From Dama dama (Eukaryota; Chordata; Mammalia; Artiodactyla; Cervidae): DNA of 64,000 nt. Shown in pieces: positions 34,686 to 46,204 of the stretch. The position numbers were made by a program, and so were the translations under genes. Where the stretch lies: positions 36,293,608 to 36,357,607 of the forward strand of contig NC_083694.1 of assembly GCF_033118175.1 (NCBI RefSeq), given 5' to 3'. Position 1 is the stretch's first letter. Each line of letters starts with the position of its first letter. The notes under the pieces were generated by a model. That model saw only the letters and a program-made list of their open reading frames with translations. It was not told the DNA's origin and made no database searches.

Positions 34686-36774
34686 GTAGAAATCCTTGTG
34701 TACCTTTTCTTTAACTATCTTAAATTATTTAAAATTTCTTTAAGATCTTTTCCTATTTACTCTCCCCAAAAATATATTTATAAAAGATGTAAGATTGTAC
34801 ATGAGATAATTATCAGCTCTTTTATAAACTTACCAGTTTGCCTTCTTCCCCTCTCTTTACCCTCTCCCAATTTTAGCTTGGTAAATATTTAAGGATGGCT
34901 TACTAAAGTACTTCAGTTGATCTTTTCTTCCCACCCCAATTATCAATACAGATACCCAGAAGTAATTGGTGGGAAATTTCCTCTCTTGTTCCTCTAAATT
35001 TTTTTATAAATTTTACCTTTTGATTTTTATTATTTAACCCATAATTAGACCCATTCAGAAATAACACAGAATCACAAAGCTTTTAAGTTTTCTGTGATCT
35101 GTATCTAATTTGAAGGAGCTCTTGGCGTGAGTCTATTGATTTGACCTATTTTCTGGGGAAGAGTTACGGGGTAGAGACTTCCCAGTCTGTTATTTGAATA
35201 AATGATATCCATCGGCTTTGGTGTTTTGGGTTATGTTGTTTTTAAGGAGAGTCTGTCAGCACCCCAAGTTAGAAGGTGTTTTTCTTAAATGTTTCACTAG
35301 TGTGTAATCCTTTATCTCATATGGGGCTTTATCATTCTTAAAGAACCAGAGATGAAGTATTTGACTCTGTGAAGGTACAGCCTTTTACAATATGCATAAC
35401 CATGTTTCTTCTGAAAATAGAAGTTTCATTTTAAGCTTTCCTAATACTGTCTATATTTCCGAAACAGTGGGAAAGTCCTTTTCCAACACATGTAAAATGT
35501 GTACAGCACAGAATTTACTTTCTCTGGCTAGTTTTCATTTAGTGATGGCAGTAATGATTTTCAGTATTCCAGCTTTCTGTGCTAGTTTTAAGCACCAAAA
35601 GAACTATACTTTGGGTTGTACTATAGTCATTTGATATTATCTGGAATCAGATATATGTATTAAGACAAATCCATAGGTTCACATCAAAGACAGTATTCCA
35701 ACTGTACTTCTTCCACCACCCATTTGCAAGACATCTTCATTATATAAATATTAACAGCTTAGGCCCCAGACTGCTTGGGGATAGGGAATGATGCTGCAAA
35801 GGAACAAGGAGGAGAGTACGGTAGGAAGATTAGGAAATAAAGAGATCGAGAAACTTTCTGCTGTTTTCTTTGGAACCCAACTACTTCCTTTCCTCGGGGC
35901 TAGTTTCCCTACACTTCCCTCAACTAGTATAAGTTTTTAACAAGGACCTTCTTGCCTGGTCATCCAAATGGAAGAAAAGAGATACCTCAATCTTAGTCCT
36001 CTCTTAGAACATCATTTGATGTCTGAAAATAATAATAACTATTACATCTGACTTTTGAATCAAATACCTGTATTGTTATTTACTGTAGTATTATTAATAG
36101 TTAGTTTTGTTTTTAAAGTATTACCAAATACAAGGAGAGAATAGTCTTAAGTTTGTGTGTCTTTCTAGGAGCAGTTTACATTAAATTTTTATATTACATT
36201 AATAATAATTATTCTTAAGGTACAGCACTTTTTCCTGTGTTTCTTATGTTTATGCCTAGCCTTTAATAGATGTTCAAATATCTATTTGACATTCTAAAGC
36301 TCCTTAAGGTATTTTGCCACAAAGAGGAAAAAATCTAACCTTAAGTTTCTTTGACATTTGGGGAGCAGTTGTGGTCTGTCAAGGCCCATTTATGTGCTTG
36401 TATTTATGTCTCACCGTAAATGAATAAGTTCTTGATTATCCTTTGTGATGATTGAAAACTATGTATTAATTTGATACTAAGCTATGACAAATGTTATAGA
36501 CTCGCAGCCTTCTTGTTTTATGAGTTTATATTTAAATTTTCTATTTATCTTTCTCCAGATTTTGTAGTCCTGTTGCATCTGATAATTGTTTCTTCCTATT
36601 ATAAGCCACTTCATATCCACTTTTGGTCTGAGATGCAGTATATAAGTACATAATAAGTACTTACTTGGCATAAATATTAATTTTCCAGTTTCCAATTGAT
36701 GAATTTACCTGAATTTGCTTGAATTTACTTAAATATATTACACTTCTCTCATTTTATCCCTCTCCCCAATGTAG
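34686..36774 (+). other. PRRC2C intron, nothing recognised
   Basis: About 2.1 kb of AT-rich intron with no transposon that I can name, which is unusual for this repeat-dense gene. No coding frame with splice signals is seen inside it. Confidence 0.5.
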
Positions 36775-36978
36775 GAGCTGGTACATATACTACCTCTTCT
36801 TTGAGTACAAAATCTACAACCACATCAGACCCTCCTAATATCTGTAAAGTGAAACCCCAACAATTACAAACGAGCAGCCTGCCTTCTGCAAGTCATTTTT
36901 CACAGTTAAGCTGTATGCCTTCCCTTATTGCTCAGCAACAACAGAGTCCACAAGTCTATGTGTCTCAGTCTGCAGCAG
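36775..36978 (+). CDS. PRRC2C: PRRC2C exon (window residues 1881-1949)
   Basis: The acceptor is ctctccccaatgtag and the donor is GCAG|gtaaga. Two bases complete Gly (SGAGTYTTSSLSTKS). The exon continues NICKVKPQQLQTSSLPSASH and ends VYVSQSAA. It is Gln/Ser-rich and disordered. Confidence 0.96.
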
Positions 36979-37184
36979 GTAAGATTTTTAAGATTTGAAT
37001 ATAAGGAATTTAGAAAATGAAGATGTTTTAATGCTTCTGCTTTTTTTTCTCTTTCCCTTTTCAAGTTTGTGTTTTTTTTATTTGCTTTGCAAATTTGTTT
37101 CCTTATAGAATTGAATGCTGTCTCTCTTTGGTACACCTTCAGGGGCTTGTGACAGTTGTTTCTTATACATATGTTACATAGATA

Positions 37185-37510
37185 GTAGACAAATTAGTGT
37201 ACCCGTGGATTCCAAGTCTGCAGATTTAATCAGCTGTGGATTGAAAGCATTTGAAAACAATTTCACAAAGTTCCAAAAAACAAAGCTTGTATTGTCAGTG
37301 TATGGATAACTATTGATGTAGTATTTACATTGTATTAGGTATTATAAGTAACCTAGAGATTTAAAGTATATGAAAGGATATGCTTGGGTTATATGCAAAC
37401 AATGTACCCAATTTTACATAAGAGACTTGAGCATTTGCAGATTTTGGTATCTGGGCCAGGGACAGTGAGGGTGGTATCCTGGAACCAACCCTCTACAGAG
37501 AACCAAAGTT
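37185..37510 (-). repeat. Tigger/MER-type DNA transposon remnant (tentative)
   Basis: The segments 'gtacccgtggattccaagtctgcagatttaatcagctgtggattgaaagc' and 'cataagagacttgagcatttgcagattttggtatctgggc...tcctggaaccaaccctctac' resemble the two ends of a pogo-like MITE. The family name is uncertain. Confidence 0.45.
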
Positions 37511-37622
37511 TGTTATCTGAAACCTGACAAATTGATGATAAAGTAGATGAGGGAAGAATAAACCTAAGAACAACAAAGAAAGAAATTTATATATTGGGAG
37601 GGGTAACATCCTACTAAATTCC

Positions 37623-40435
37623 ACAACATTCAGTTCAGGAGCTCAGTTGTGCTGACTCTGTGACCCCATGGACTACAGCACGCCAGGCCTTCCTGTCCAT
37701 CACTAACTCCTGGAGTTTACCCAAACTCATGTCCATTGAGTCGGTGATGCCATCCAACCATCTCATCCTTTGTCGTCCCTTTCTCCTCCTGCCCTCAGTC
37801 TTTCCCAGCATCAGGGTCTTTTCAAATGAGTCAGCTCTTCACATCAGGTGGCCAAAGTATTGGAGTTTCAGCTTCAACATCAGTCCTTCCAATGAACAGC
37901 CAGGACTGGAGAAACCATAGCCTTGACTAGACAGACCTTTGTTGACAAAGTAATGTCTCTGCTTTTTATTATGCTCTTTAGGTTGGTCATAACTTTTCTT
38001 CCAAGGAGTAAGCGTCTTTTAATTTCATGGCTGCAGTCACCATCTGCAATGATTTTGGAGCCCCAAAAAATAAAGTCAGCTACTGTTTCCACTGTTTCCC
38101 CATCTATTTGCCATGAAGTGATGGGACCAGATGCCATGATCTTAGTTTTCTGAACATTGAGCTTTAGACCAATTTTTTCACTCTCCTCTTTCACTTTCAT
38201 CAAGAGGCTCTTTAGTTCCTCTTCACTTTCTGCCATAAGGGTGGTGTCATCTGCATATCTGAGGTTATTGATATTTCTCCCAGCAGTCTTGATTCCAACT
38301 TGTGCTTCATCCAGCCCAGCCTTTCTCATGATGTATTCTGCATATAAGTTAAATAAGTAGGGCAACAATATACAGCCTTGATGTACTCCTTTTCCTATTT
38401 GGAACCAGTCTGTTGTTCCATGTCCAGTTCTAACTGTTGCTTCCTGACCTGCATACAGGTTTCTCAAGAGGCAGGTCCAGTGGTTTGGTATTCCCATCTC
38501 TTTCAGAATTTTCCACAGTTTATTGTGATCTACACAGTCAAAGGCTTTGGCATAGTCAATAAAGCAGAAATAGATGTCTTTCTGGAACTCTCTTGCTTTT
38601 TCGATGATCCAGCAGATGCTGGCAATTTGATCTCTGGTTCCTCTGCCTTTTCTAAAACCAGCTTGAACTTCTGGAAGTTCATGGTTCACGTATTGCTGAA
38701 GCCTAGCTTGGAGAATTTTAAGCATTACTTTACTAGCATATGAGATGAATGCAGTTGTGCAGTAGTTTATTCTTTGACATTGCCTTTCTTTGGGATTGGA
38801 ATGAAAACTGACCTTTTCCAGTCCTGTGGCCACTGCTGAGTTTTCCAAATTCGCTGGCATATTGAGTGCAGCACTTCCACAGTAGCATCTTTTAGGATTT
38901 GAAATAGCTCAGCTGGAATTCCATCACCTCTTCTAGCTTTGTTCGTAGTGATGCTTCCTAAGGCCCACTTGACTTCACATTCCAGGATGTCTGCCTCTAG
39001 GTGAGTGATCACAACATCATGGTTATCTGGGTCATGAAGATCTTTTTTGTACAGTTCTTCTGTGTATTCTTGCTACTTAATATCTTCTGCTTCTGTTAGG
39101 TCCATGCCATTTCTGTCCTTTATTGAGCCCATCTTTGCATGAAATGTTCCCTTGGTATCTCTAATTTTCTTGAAGAGATGTCTAGTCTTTCCCATTCTAT
39201 ATTTTTCCTCTTATTTCTTTGCACTGATTGCTGAGGAAGGCTTTCTCTCTCCGTGCTATTCTTTGGAACACTGCATTCAAATGGGTATATCTTTCCTTTT
39301 CTGCTTTGCATTTCACTTCTCTTCTTTTCACAGCTGTTGGTAAGGCCTCTTCGGATAGCCATTTTGCTTTTTTGCATTTCTTTTTCTTGCGGATGGTCTT
39401 GATCCCTGTCTCCTGTACAATGTCACGAACCTCCGTCCATAGTTCATCAGGCACTCTTATCAGTTCTAGTCCCTTAAATCTATTTGAAACTTCCACTGTA
39501 TAGTCATAAGGGATTTGATTTAGGTCATACCTGAATGGTCTAGTGGTTTCCCTACTTTTCTTCAATTTAAATCTGAATTTGGCAATAAGGAGTTCATGAT
39601 CTGAGCCACAGTCAGCTTCCGGTCTAGTTTTTGCTGACTGTATAGAGCTTCTCTGTCTTTGGCTGCAAAGAATCTAATCAACCTGATTTCGGTGTTGGCC
39701 ATCTGGTGATTCCACACGTGGAGTCTTCTCTTGTGTTGTTGGAAGAGGGTGTTTGCTGTGACCAGTGCATTCTTTTTTTTTTTTTTTTTTTTTTACAAAA
39801 GTTTATTCTTAAATGTACAATAGGTTCCAAGACAACACTTCATTTTAGCTATAGGCAGCAACAGATATCATGGCAGGGAATCCAGGTGTTTTGACAGGAA
39901 TGGAACTAAGGGTCATCATTGCCTCAGGCACAAGGAACAGCTTGCTTTTTGCCAGATTTCTTAATTCCACCGGTAGCCAGGGGGCCTTTCCCCACGGCCT
40001 TCGCTTTTAGCTCCTCAGGTTTCTTCTGCTCCTCCTTGAATGACTTATCTTCCTCGTCCATCTCCTTGACTTGCTTCTTGGGCTGCTTCAGGGGCTTTTT
40101 TTGCCACCTTCGCGGCCCGACATGGCGCCTGCCACCCCTTCCCCAGACCCTGCCACCAGAAGCGGAGCTGACCAGTGCATTCTTTTGGCAAAAGTCTATT
40201 AGCCTTTGCCCTGCTTCTTTCTGTACTCCAAGGCCAAATTTCCCTGATATTCCAGGTGTTTCTTGACTTCCTACTTTTGCATTCCAGTCCCCTATAGTGA
40301 AAAGGATATCTTTTTCTGGGTGTTAGTTCTAGAAGGTCTTGTAGGTCTTCATAGAACCATTCAGCTTCTTCAGCCTTACTGGTTGGGGCATAAACTTGCA
40401 TTACCGTGATATTGAATGGTTTGCCTTGGAAAAGA
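37623..40435 (-). mobile_element. BovB (RTE-clade) LINE, antisense, 5'-truncated, interrupted
   Basis: On the minus strand this runs from the apurinic-endonuclease part (about 40,435) through reverse transcriptase to the 3' tail (about 37,630). A 326-codon frame at 38,860-37,880 carries an RT palm with the catalytic Y-A-D-D (38,246-38,257). It also has the fingers/palm text YAKAFDCVDHNKLW. Upstream parts lie in other frames (39,565-39,197 and 39,012-38,767), so the element is mutated. The 5' end of the endonuclease is missing, and a TMA7 pseudogene splits it at 39,777-40,168. It lies wholly in a PRRC2C intron, opposite to the gene. Confidence 0.9.
39777..40168 (-). pseudogene. TMA7: TMA7 processed pseudogene inside BovB
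   Basis: The minus strand starts with a GC-rich 5' UTR and then ATG at 40,123-40,121. It encodes MSGREGGKK followed, in a shifted frame, by the remainder of TMA7 (KKPEELKAKAVGKGPLATGG, IKKSGKK). TMA7 is a 64-residue ribosome-associated translation-machinery protein. Lesions are a one-base loss in the early Lys run causing a TGA, loss of about four codons in the middle, and a stop codon changed to CAA. No introns are present and an A-tail (T-run on the + strand, 39,777-39,794) follows its 3' UTR. The 18-bp duplication tgaccagtgcattctttt flanks it (39,759-39,776 and 40,169-40,186), so it was LINE-mobilised. Confidence 0.9.
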
Positions 40436-40719
40436 ACACGTTAAGCAGAGTTAAATTGTAAATAAATGATTGAAAAATATTCAGGCTCACTCATGATTTA
40501 AGTTCAGAATAAAGGACAGTGAGGCTATTTCTTGTCTTTCTATTTGGGAAATACTAGGATGATTGATAATACTTAACATATTTAATACCCAGTATCTGTA
40601 AGGATCCATAGGTATTTTTCCTAGGTTCTTAAAGCACATTGCCAGTGAGCGTTTAAGTTGGCATAATTCTTTTAGGAAAGTATCTCAGAATGTTTTGTGT
40701 GTTCATCATCACTGTCTGT

Positions 40720-40914
40720 GGTTTGAAGGCTTCTCATTGCAATGCCTTCTTTTTGTTGCAGAGCACAGGCTCTAGGCACTTGGGCTCAGTAGTTGTGGCA
40801 CACAGAGGTTTAGCTGCTCTGCAGCATGTGGGGTCTTCCCAGACCAGGGATCAAACCCATGTCTCCTGCATTGGCAGGTGGTTTCTTTACCACTGAGCCA
40901 CCAGGGAAGCCAGT
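40720..40914 (-). mobile_element. CHR-2-type SINE, antisense
   Basis: The pattern is 'gttgcagagcacaggctctaggcacttgggctcagtagttgtggcacacag ... cagcatgtggggtcttcccagaccagggatcaaacccatgtctcctgcattggcaggtgg...accactgagccaccagggaagcc'. Confidence 0.82.
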
Positions 40915-41204
40915 GTGGAGTCTTATCATATAGATAAACCTACTTGTTAATCAGAGATATATGTATGAGGGTGTTCATTCACTGCAGGACTGTTTATAAT
41001 GATAATGAAAGCAATATGGAAAGTTCTCCCAAACATACTGTTATATAAAAACAACATAACGCAAAGCAGTGAGTATCAACATGGAGAAGAAATCTGTTAA
41101 GAATCTATACCAAATTCTTTCAATTATTAGGCTCTTAAAGCACATTGCTAGTAAGCATATAAATTGGCATAATTCTTTTGAAATATTTTGCCAAATTCTA
41201 GTTG

Positions 41205-41728
41205 GTTCAGTTCAGTCCAGTCGCTCAGTCATGTCCTACTGTTTGCGACCCCATGGACTGCAGCACGCCAGGCTTCCCTGTCGATCACCAACTCCTGGAG
41301 CTTGCTCAAACTCATGTCCATTGAGTCAGTGATGCCATCCAACCATCTCATCCTCTGTCGTCCCCTTCTCCTGCCTTCAGTCTTTTCCAGCATCAGGGTC
41401 TTTTCCAGTGAGTCGGTTCTTTGCATTAGGTGGCCCAAGTATTGGAGTTTCAGCTTCAGCAGCAGTCCTTCCAGTGAATATTCAGGACTGACTTCCTTGA
41501 GGATTGACTGGTTGGATCTCCTTGCAGTCCAGGGGACTCTCAAGAGTCTTCTCCACAGTTCAAAAGCATCAATTCTTCGGTGCTCAGCTTTCTTTATGAT
41601 CCAACTCTCACATCCATACATGACTACGGAAAAAACCATAGCTTTGACTAGATGGACCTTTGTCAGCAAAGTAATGTCTCTGCCTTTTAATATGCATCTA
41701 GGTTGGTCATAGCTTTTCTTCCAAGGAG
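41205..41728 (-). mobile_element. BovB LINE 3' end, antisense, 5'-truncated
   Basis: It starts 'ggttcagttcagtccagtcgctcagtcatgtcc' and ends 'ggttggtcatagcttttcttccaaggagc'. A 146-codon minus frame (41,669-41,229) preserves the BovB C-terminal text MYGCESWIIKKAEHRRIDAFE. It is flanked by near-identical host sequence of about 50 bp on each side (see findings). Confidence 0.88.
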
Positions 41729-42120
41729 CGTATAAATTGACATAATTCTTTTGAAATATTTTGCTAAGTTCTAATTGGTAGATTTAAAATTAGGGTGGAT
41801 TTGCTGGTTCATTTTCAAGTTTTGTGGATTATATAAAATTTTGCTAGTTTATACCCCAGTGGCAGTATATGAGTGTTTTTTTCCTACCTTCCACAAGTAC
41901 AAGAGTGTCATTGTTTTAATTTGCATATACCTGTCAGGTAGAAGTGTTACATCTTTTTCCTTTTGCATCTTTTCACATTTCTAGTTTTTCCTTAGCTATA
42001 TGAATTTTCAGAAGGCTCACTTAATATGAAGTCTGCTTTAAAGTTTGGTTTGGGGTTACTGTTTGGAAGATTCTGAAGGTGAGACACTCATTGCTTCTTG
42101 TTTTTCCTGCTAATCTGTAG

Positions 42121-42233
42121 CTCAGATCCCAGCTTTCTACATGGACACAAGTCATCTATTCAATACCCAACATGCACGACTGGCTCCACCATCCTTGGCT
42201 CAGCAACAAGGCTTCCAACCAGGTCTCTCTCAG
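42121..42233 (+). CDS. PRRC2C: PRRC2C exon (window residues 1949-1986)
   Basis: The acceptor is tgctaatctgtag and the donor is CAG|gtaaat. Two bases complete an Ala codon (AAAQIPAFYMDTSHLFNTQ), and the exon ends GFQPGLSQ. The intron before it (36,979-42,120) is the most transposon-rich in the window, holding BovB, the TMA7 pseudogene and a CHR SINE. Confidence 0.96.
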
Positions 42234-42468
42234 GTAAATATCACAGGCTTCTTTCACCCTATCATGTTTTTGGTGTAATAGTATTTGGGGGTTCAGTTTA
42301 GAGCTAGTAATGGATTGAAAAGGAATTTTAGATGTTTACATTTTGTTTTGTTTTCAAAAGGAAGTGATACGTAGCATTAATGTTTTGTTTCATGTCTCAC
42401 ATTTTTATTTTCCAAGTGTGTCGCTTGTGTATATGGTGTTCACATACTGTTTTTACATTGCATTGCAG

Positions 42469-42605
42469 CCAACTTCAGTTCAGCAGATCCCAATCCCTAT
42501 TTATGCCCCACTACAAGGACAGCATCAGGCCCAGCTGAGTTTGGGTGCTGGGCCTGCTGTTTCCCAGGCTCAGGAACTATTCAGTTCTTCACTTCAGCCA
42601 TACAG
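42469..42605 (+). CDS. PRRC2C: PRRC2C exon (window residues 1987-2032)
   Basis: The acceptor is tttacattgcattgcag and the donor is ACAG|gtaaag. It encodes PTSVQQIPIPIYAPLQGQHQ and ends AQELFSSSLQPY. The IPIPIYAPLQ motif is characteristic. It exits two bases into an Arg codon. Confidence 0.96.
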
Positions 42606-43913
42606 GTAAAGCTTTAAAATTATGTTTGTGATGATGTTGGAAACAATGTAATTGCTGGACCTTCTTGCCATATCCTGTCTGTCCCCTCCTTCCCCCCAAA
42701 AGCAAGATGACCTTCTTATAAACTTCATTATATAATTGTGTTGCATGTATGTCATGAACTTCAGCCTCTGGTAATTTCTCTCAGACTTTATTGAACAAAG
42801 TGAAGCTTCAAAGCTTCTTGAAGAAGAGGCTAACATCAGCCCCATAAAAATTAGAAATCACAGAGAAAAACTACTTAAGGACCTAATGGTGTAAGTGCCA
42901 CCTCGCTGCTAACAACTGTAAATCAGACTTGCTGTGTGTAAGAGCTAAGGTACGGCAGATGATAGCAGTGTGTAAGGAGGCAGAGGCCAGGATGGAGTGT
43001 AATAAAAGTGAGAGAAGTAGAGTGTTTAAAACAGGAAGCAGAAGTAGTCGTGATGAGTATAGTATAGAAGAAGCCATTCTTTTTAAAGGTTCATCCTGTT
43101 ATCTTTGCAATTAAGCAAGTAATAAAAACTGATCTTTATCGAATTTTATATGTATTACTCAGCCCTTGACATACACTAACTTAGTTTTCCCAAAACCAGA
43201 TAAAGTAGATTAAGTCATCCCCATTTGACATTTGAAGAGGTTGTGGGTTTTGTTTTGTTTTTATCCTAATGTTACAGTACAAATAAGTGGCAGGTCCTGG
43301 ATTTAACCCAGGTGTCTCTCATCTCCAACTTAATGAGACTGGCAGGGTGGGGTAAGAGTTGAATGATAGCAGTGATCATGGCATAACTCATTCATCATCA
43401 TGGTACACCTGTCATCAGTACTCATGGTAATGGCTCTGAACCATCAAAAAGAAAAAGAAATCCCTTTCAGGACATTTAGTGTATAAGCTTGCAAAATTAG
43501 GCATTTCCTTTTAGAGGTTTGCTTTTAAGTGATTCAGGTAGACTTTCCATACTTTATAGATTAAAATTGGCATCAATTGATACAGCTCATTTCTACAGAT
43601 CACATTTCATTCCTAAAGAAGGTGGTCTCAGCTAGTCACACTTTCTCAAAGGAGCAGAATTATTAGTAAACTTAATAAATGTGGCTCTTGCTTTTGTTTT
43701 TTATTAAAGATTATTCAGTAGCATTGAGTACATCTGTATAATTAATACTAATTATATAATTCTGATATTACTCTTGTCATTTAGTTTGGTTATTCCAAAA
43801 AATTCTCAGTACAAGTAAAATTATTTACCCTAACTATAACTATAGGCAGTCTCTCATGTTGTTAAATTTGAGATTTTATTGAAATTTGTAGTAAAACTTG
43901 AAAGTTGAGCAGA
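42606..43913 (+). other. PRRC2C intron, nothing recognised
   Basis: Unique intron between the exon at 42,469 and a small CHR fragment. A possible MIR/L2-like trace around 43,270-43,330 ('ggcaggtcctggatttaaccca') is too weak to call. Confidence 0.5.
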
Positions 43914-43985
43914 GGGACTTCCAGTGGTTAAGACTGCACTCAAAACAGCAAGACGAAAACCCAGGACTCCACAAGTGCAAACAAC
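43914..43985 (+). repeat. CHR-type SINE fragment, sense
   Basis: The strings 'gagggacttccagtggttaagactgcact' and 'acccaggactccac' are a shortened CHR SINE head. It is decayed and has no clear duplication. Confidence 0.5.
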
Positions 43986-44245
43986 CAGAAAACATGTGTT
44001 TATTAAACGCTTTCGTGGATTTAGAAATAGCAAATAGATTTAATATCAAAACCAATCTCCTTTTAATTGGCTGTTTGAAACAGTGTTGAAAAGTTCGCTA
44101 CCTTTGAGCTATGTTAAACAGTTTCAGTAATTAGTAATGTCTTCAGTAGTCATGGGAGATGGATTTGCAATGCACTGACATTCTGTATTTGTAACTCCCA
44201 TTTTAACAATTGCCTTAGAAGATGAACTTCTTAAGTATATATATG

Positions 44246-44265
44246 GTGTGTGTGTGTGTGTGTGT
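44246..44265 (+). repeat. (GT)n microsatellite
   Basis: About ten GT dinucleotides follow a short (AT)n run. It is a likely polymorphic marker. Sequence between 43,986 and 44,630 is otherwise unique intron. Confidence 0.85.
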
Positions 44266-44629
44266 AAATGTATATGTAATTGTGACAAATGGCTACCTGG
44301 AAGGCACCAGTTTCAACTTTGAAAGTAGTTGTTTGTAGCCCTTCCACGTCATTCTGCTGTTTCACGTTCTGAACCTAATTAACGTAGTATTTATTAACAG
44401 GGAATCATTGGAATTAATTTCTGCCAGGATGCGGTAGTTTTAACTATATCCTGACGTTTTCACATTTTATGTTTGAAGCATTATAAGTAGATGTAAAAAT
44501 TAGTTGCGTCCTTAGAAAGGTGTTCCTGCTTAATGGGTTTTGTTCCTGCCTCCATCCCAGAAGTAATAGGGTAGTCTGGGGTTAGATTTCAGCATTGTAT
44601 GTTTTTAAAAACCCCTCAAATATGCGATA

Positions 44630-44915
44630 CAGTATTATTAACTATAGTCACCATGTTGCACATTACATCGCCATGATTTATTTTATAAGGGAGTCTTATA
44701 ACCTTTAACAGTAATACTGTTTTGAATATTTGAACATTGCTAAGAGAATAGATCTTAAAAAGTTTCTCATCATAAGAAAAAAAATGTGTAACTATGTGTA
44801 GTGACTGATGTTAACTAGACACATTGTGGTGATTATTTTGCATATGTATGAACACCAAATCATTACATTGTACACCTGAAACTAGTTATGAGTCCATTAT
44901 GCTTCAGTTAACAAA
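44630..44915 (+). repeat. L1 3' end, sense
   Basis: The segments 'actgttttgaatatttgaacattgctaagagaatagatcttaaaaag' and 'gatgttaactagacacattgtggtgattattttgcatatg' are typical of mammalian L1 3' UTR in sense. The end follows: 'aatcattacattgtacacctgaaacta'. Confidence 0.65.
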
Positions 44916-45399
44916 ACAGAATTTTGTGGGTCCTCGTATTGTTAACTACTACTCTGCTTTATTCCATAGAGGTCTTGAAATATGTGTACTATATGTTTAT
45001 GTATGTATACTATGTATATATTATCTGTAATGAAGTACAGATATTAAAAATCAGAGCTGTTGGTGCTATAAATTCGAATAGACTGGTAATATCAAAGAGA
45101 AAAACAACAGATTTGGTTCTGAGCTTGCTAATGAACACAGGAAAATAGAATTATTCCCATTGTTAAAGAGAAAAAAATCTTAGCATTTTCTCAGCAAGAG
45201 TAATAATAAGCCTTTTCCCAGAAGTTTAACGTGCGGAGCTTCACTGTATATAGGGCTCAATAAATCTTGAAACAAGTGCTTTAGACAGTCTGTATTCTCT
45301 GCCTCTTTAGTTATGCTAAGTAGAGTATTTGGTCATTTGAGATACTCATTCTTAAAAGTCCAGATTAAAACATGCCTTTTCTCTTTAATACTTTTGTAG

Positions 45400-45631
45400 A
45401 TCTCAGCCAGCCTTTATGCAAAGCAGTCTGTCCCAGCCATCTATGGTCCTTTCTGGTACTGCCATCCACAACTTTCCAGCTGTCCAACACCAGGAACTTG
45501 CTAAAGCACAGTCAGGTCTTGCCTTCCAACAAACTTCAAATACTCAACCTATTCCCATATTGTATGAACATCAGCTGGGTCAGGCATCAGGACTAGGAGG
45601 TTCTCAACTGATCGATACTCATCTTCTCCAG
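45400..45631 (+). CDS. PRRC2C: PRRC2C exon (window residues 2032-2109)
   Basis: The acceptor is taatacttttgtag and the donor is CAG|gtaagg. One base completes Arg (YRSQPAFMQSSLSQPSMVLS). The exon continues to PIPILYEHQLGQASGLGGSQ and ends on a codon boundary at HLLQ. It is Gln-rich and disordered. Confidence 0.96.
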
Positions 45632-45852
45632 GTAAGGCAAGAGCTAGATTCATGCACTGTTTTTGTATGCCTGTTCAGCAAATTATTTAAGAAAAAGTTT
45701 TGAAAGAAAAAAGTGTTAAAAGACACAATGAAAAAGACAAGATCTTCCTTTCTGTCTAATGCTAAGATTCTTTGAGATTACTTTGAAGTCATAACCTTTG
45801 ATACCTGAATTGGAAAGTATTTCAATCTTACTTCTTACAAAATATTTTCTAG

Positions 45853-45960
45853 GCTAGAGCGAATCTTACCCAGGCTTCAAATCTTTATTCTGGACAAGTA
45901 CAACAGCCTGGTCAGACAAATTTTTATAACACTGCCCAGTCACCAAGTGCTCTCCAGCAG
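45853..45960 (+). CDS. PRRC2C: PRRC2C exon, 36 codons (window residues 2110-2145)
   Basis: The acceptor is aaaatattttctag and the donor is CAGCAG|gtaaac. It encodes ARANLTQASNLYSGQVQQPG and ends QSPSALQQ. A second usable donor (ATG|gtaaat) lies exactly 15 nt downstream and would add V-N-Y-G-M in frame. I annotate the upstream donor because it yields the known QQ-VTVPLP junction. Confidence 0.95.
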
Positions 45961-45977
45961 GTAAACTATGGCATGGT
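45961..45977 (+). promoter_or_regulatory. PRRC2C: Alternative in-frame 5' splice site (+15 nt)
   Basis: After the primary donor CAG|gtaaac, the string ATG|gtaaat provides a second donor at 45,976. The 15-nt extension has no stop and would add five residues (VNYGM) to the junction. It is inferred from sequence only. Confidence 0.45.
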
Positions 45978-46204
45978 AAATTTCCTCAGTTTTCTTCATT
46001 ATTACTGTTGTTGCTCTTGCTTTTATTGTTGTCGGGGGTTTCTATAGAACCAGGACGGGGACATGGTGCAGTGGCCTCAGGCTTTTTTTCTGAGGAATTT
46101 AGGAATTCTCTGGGGTCCACTGGTAGTGGCACATGTTTCAGTCTTACACCACCCCTCTTCCCACCCCCACTTCCCATAAAATCAGTAATGCTCTTTACCT
46201 CTTT

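Noticed and set aside
37880..39565. Long minus-strand RT frames considered as a host gene
   Set aside because: The YADD reverse transcriptase and the 3' tail identify a BovB retrotransposon. Upstream parts are frameshifted.
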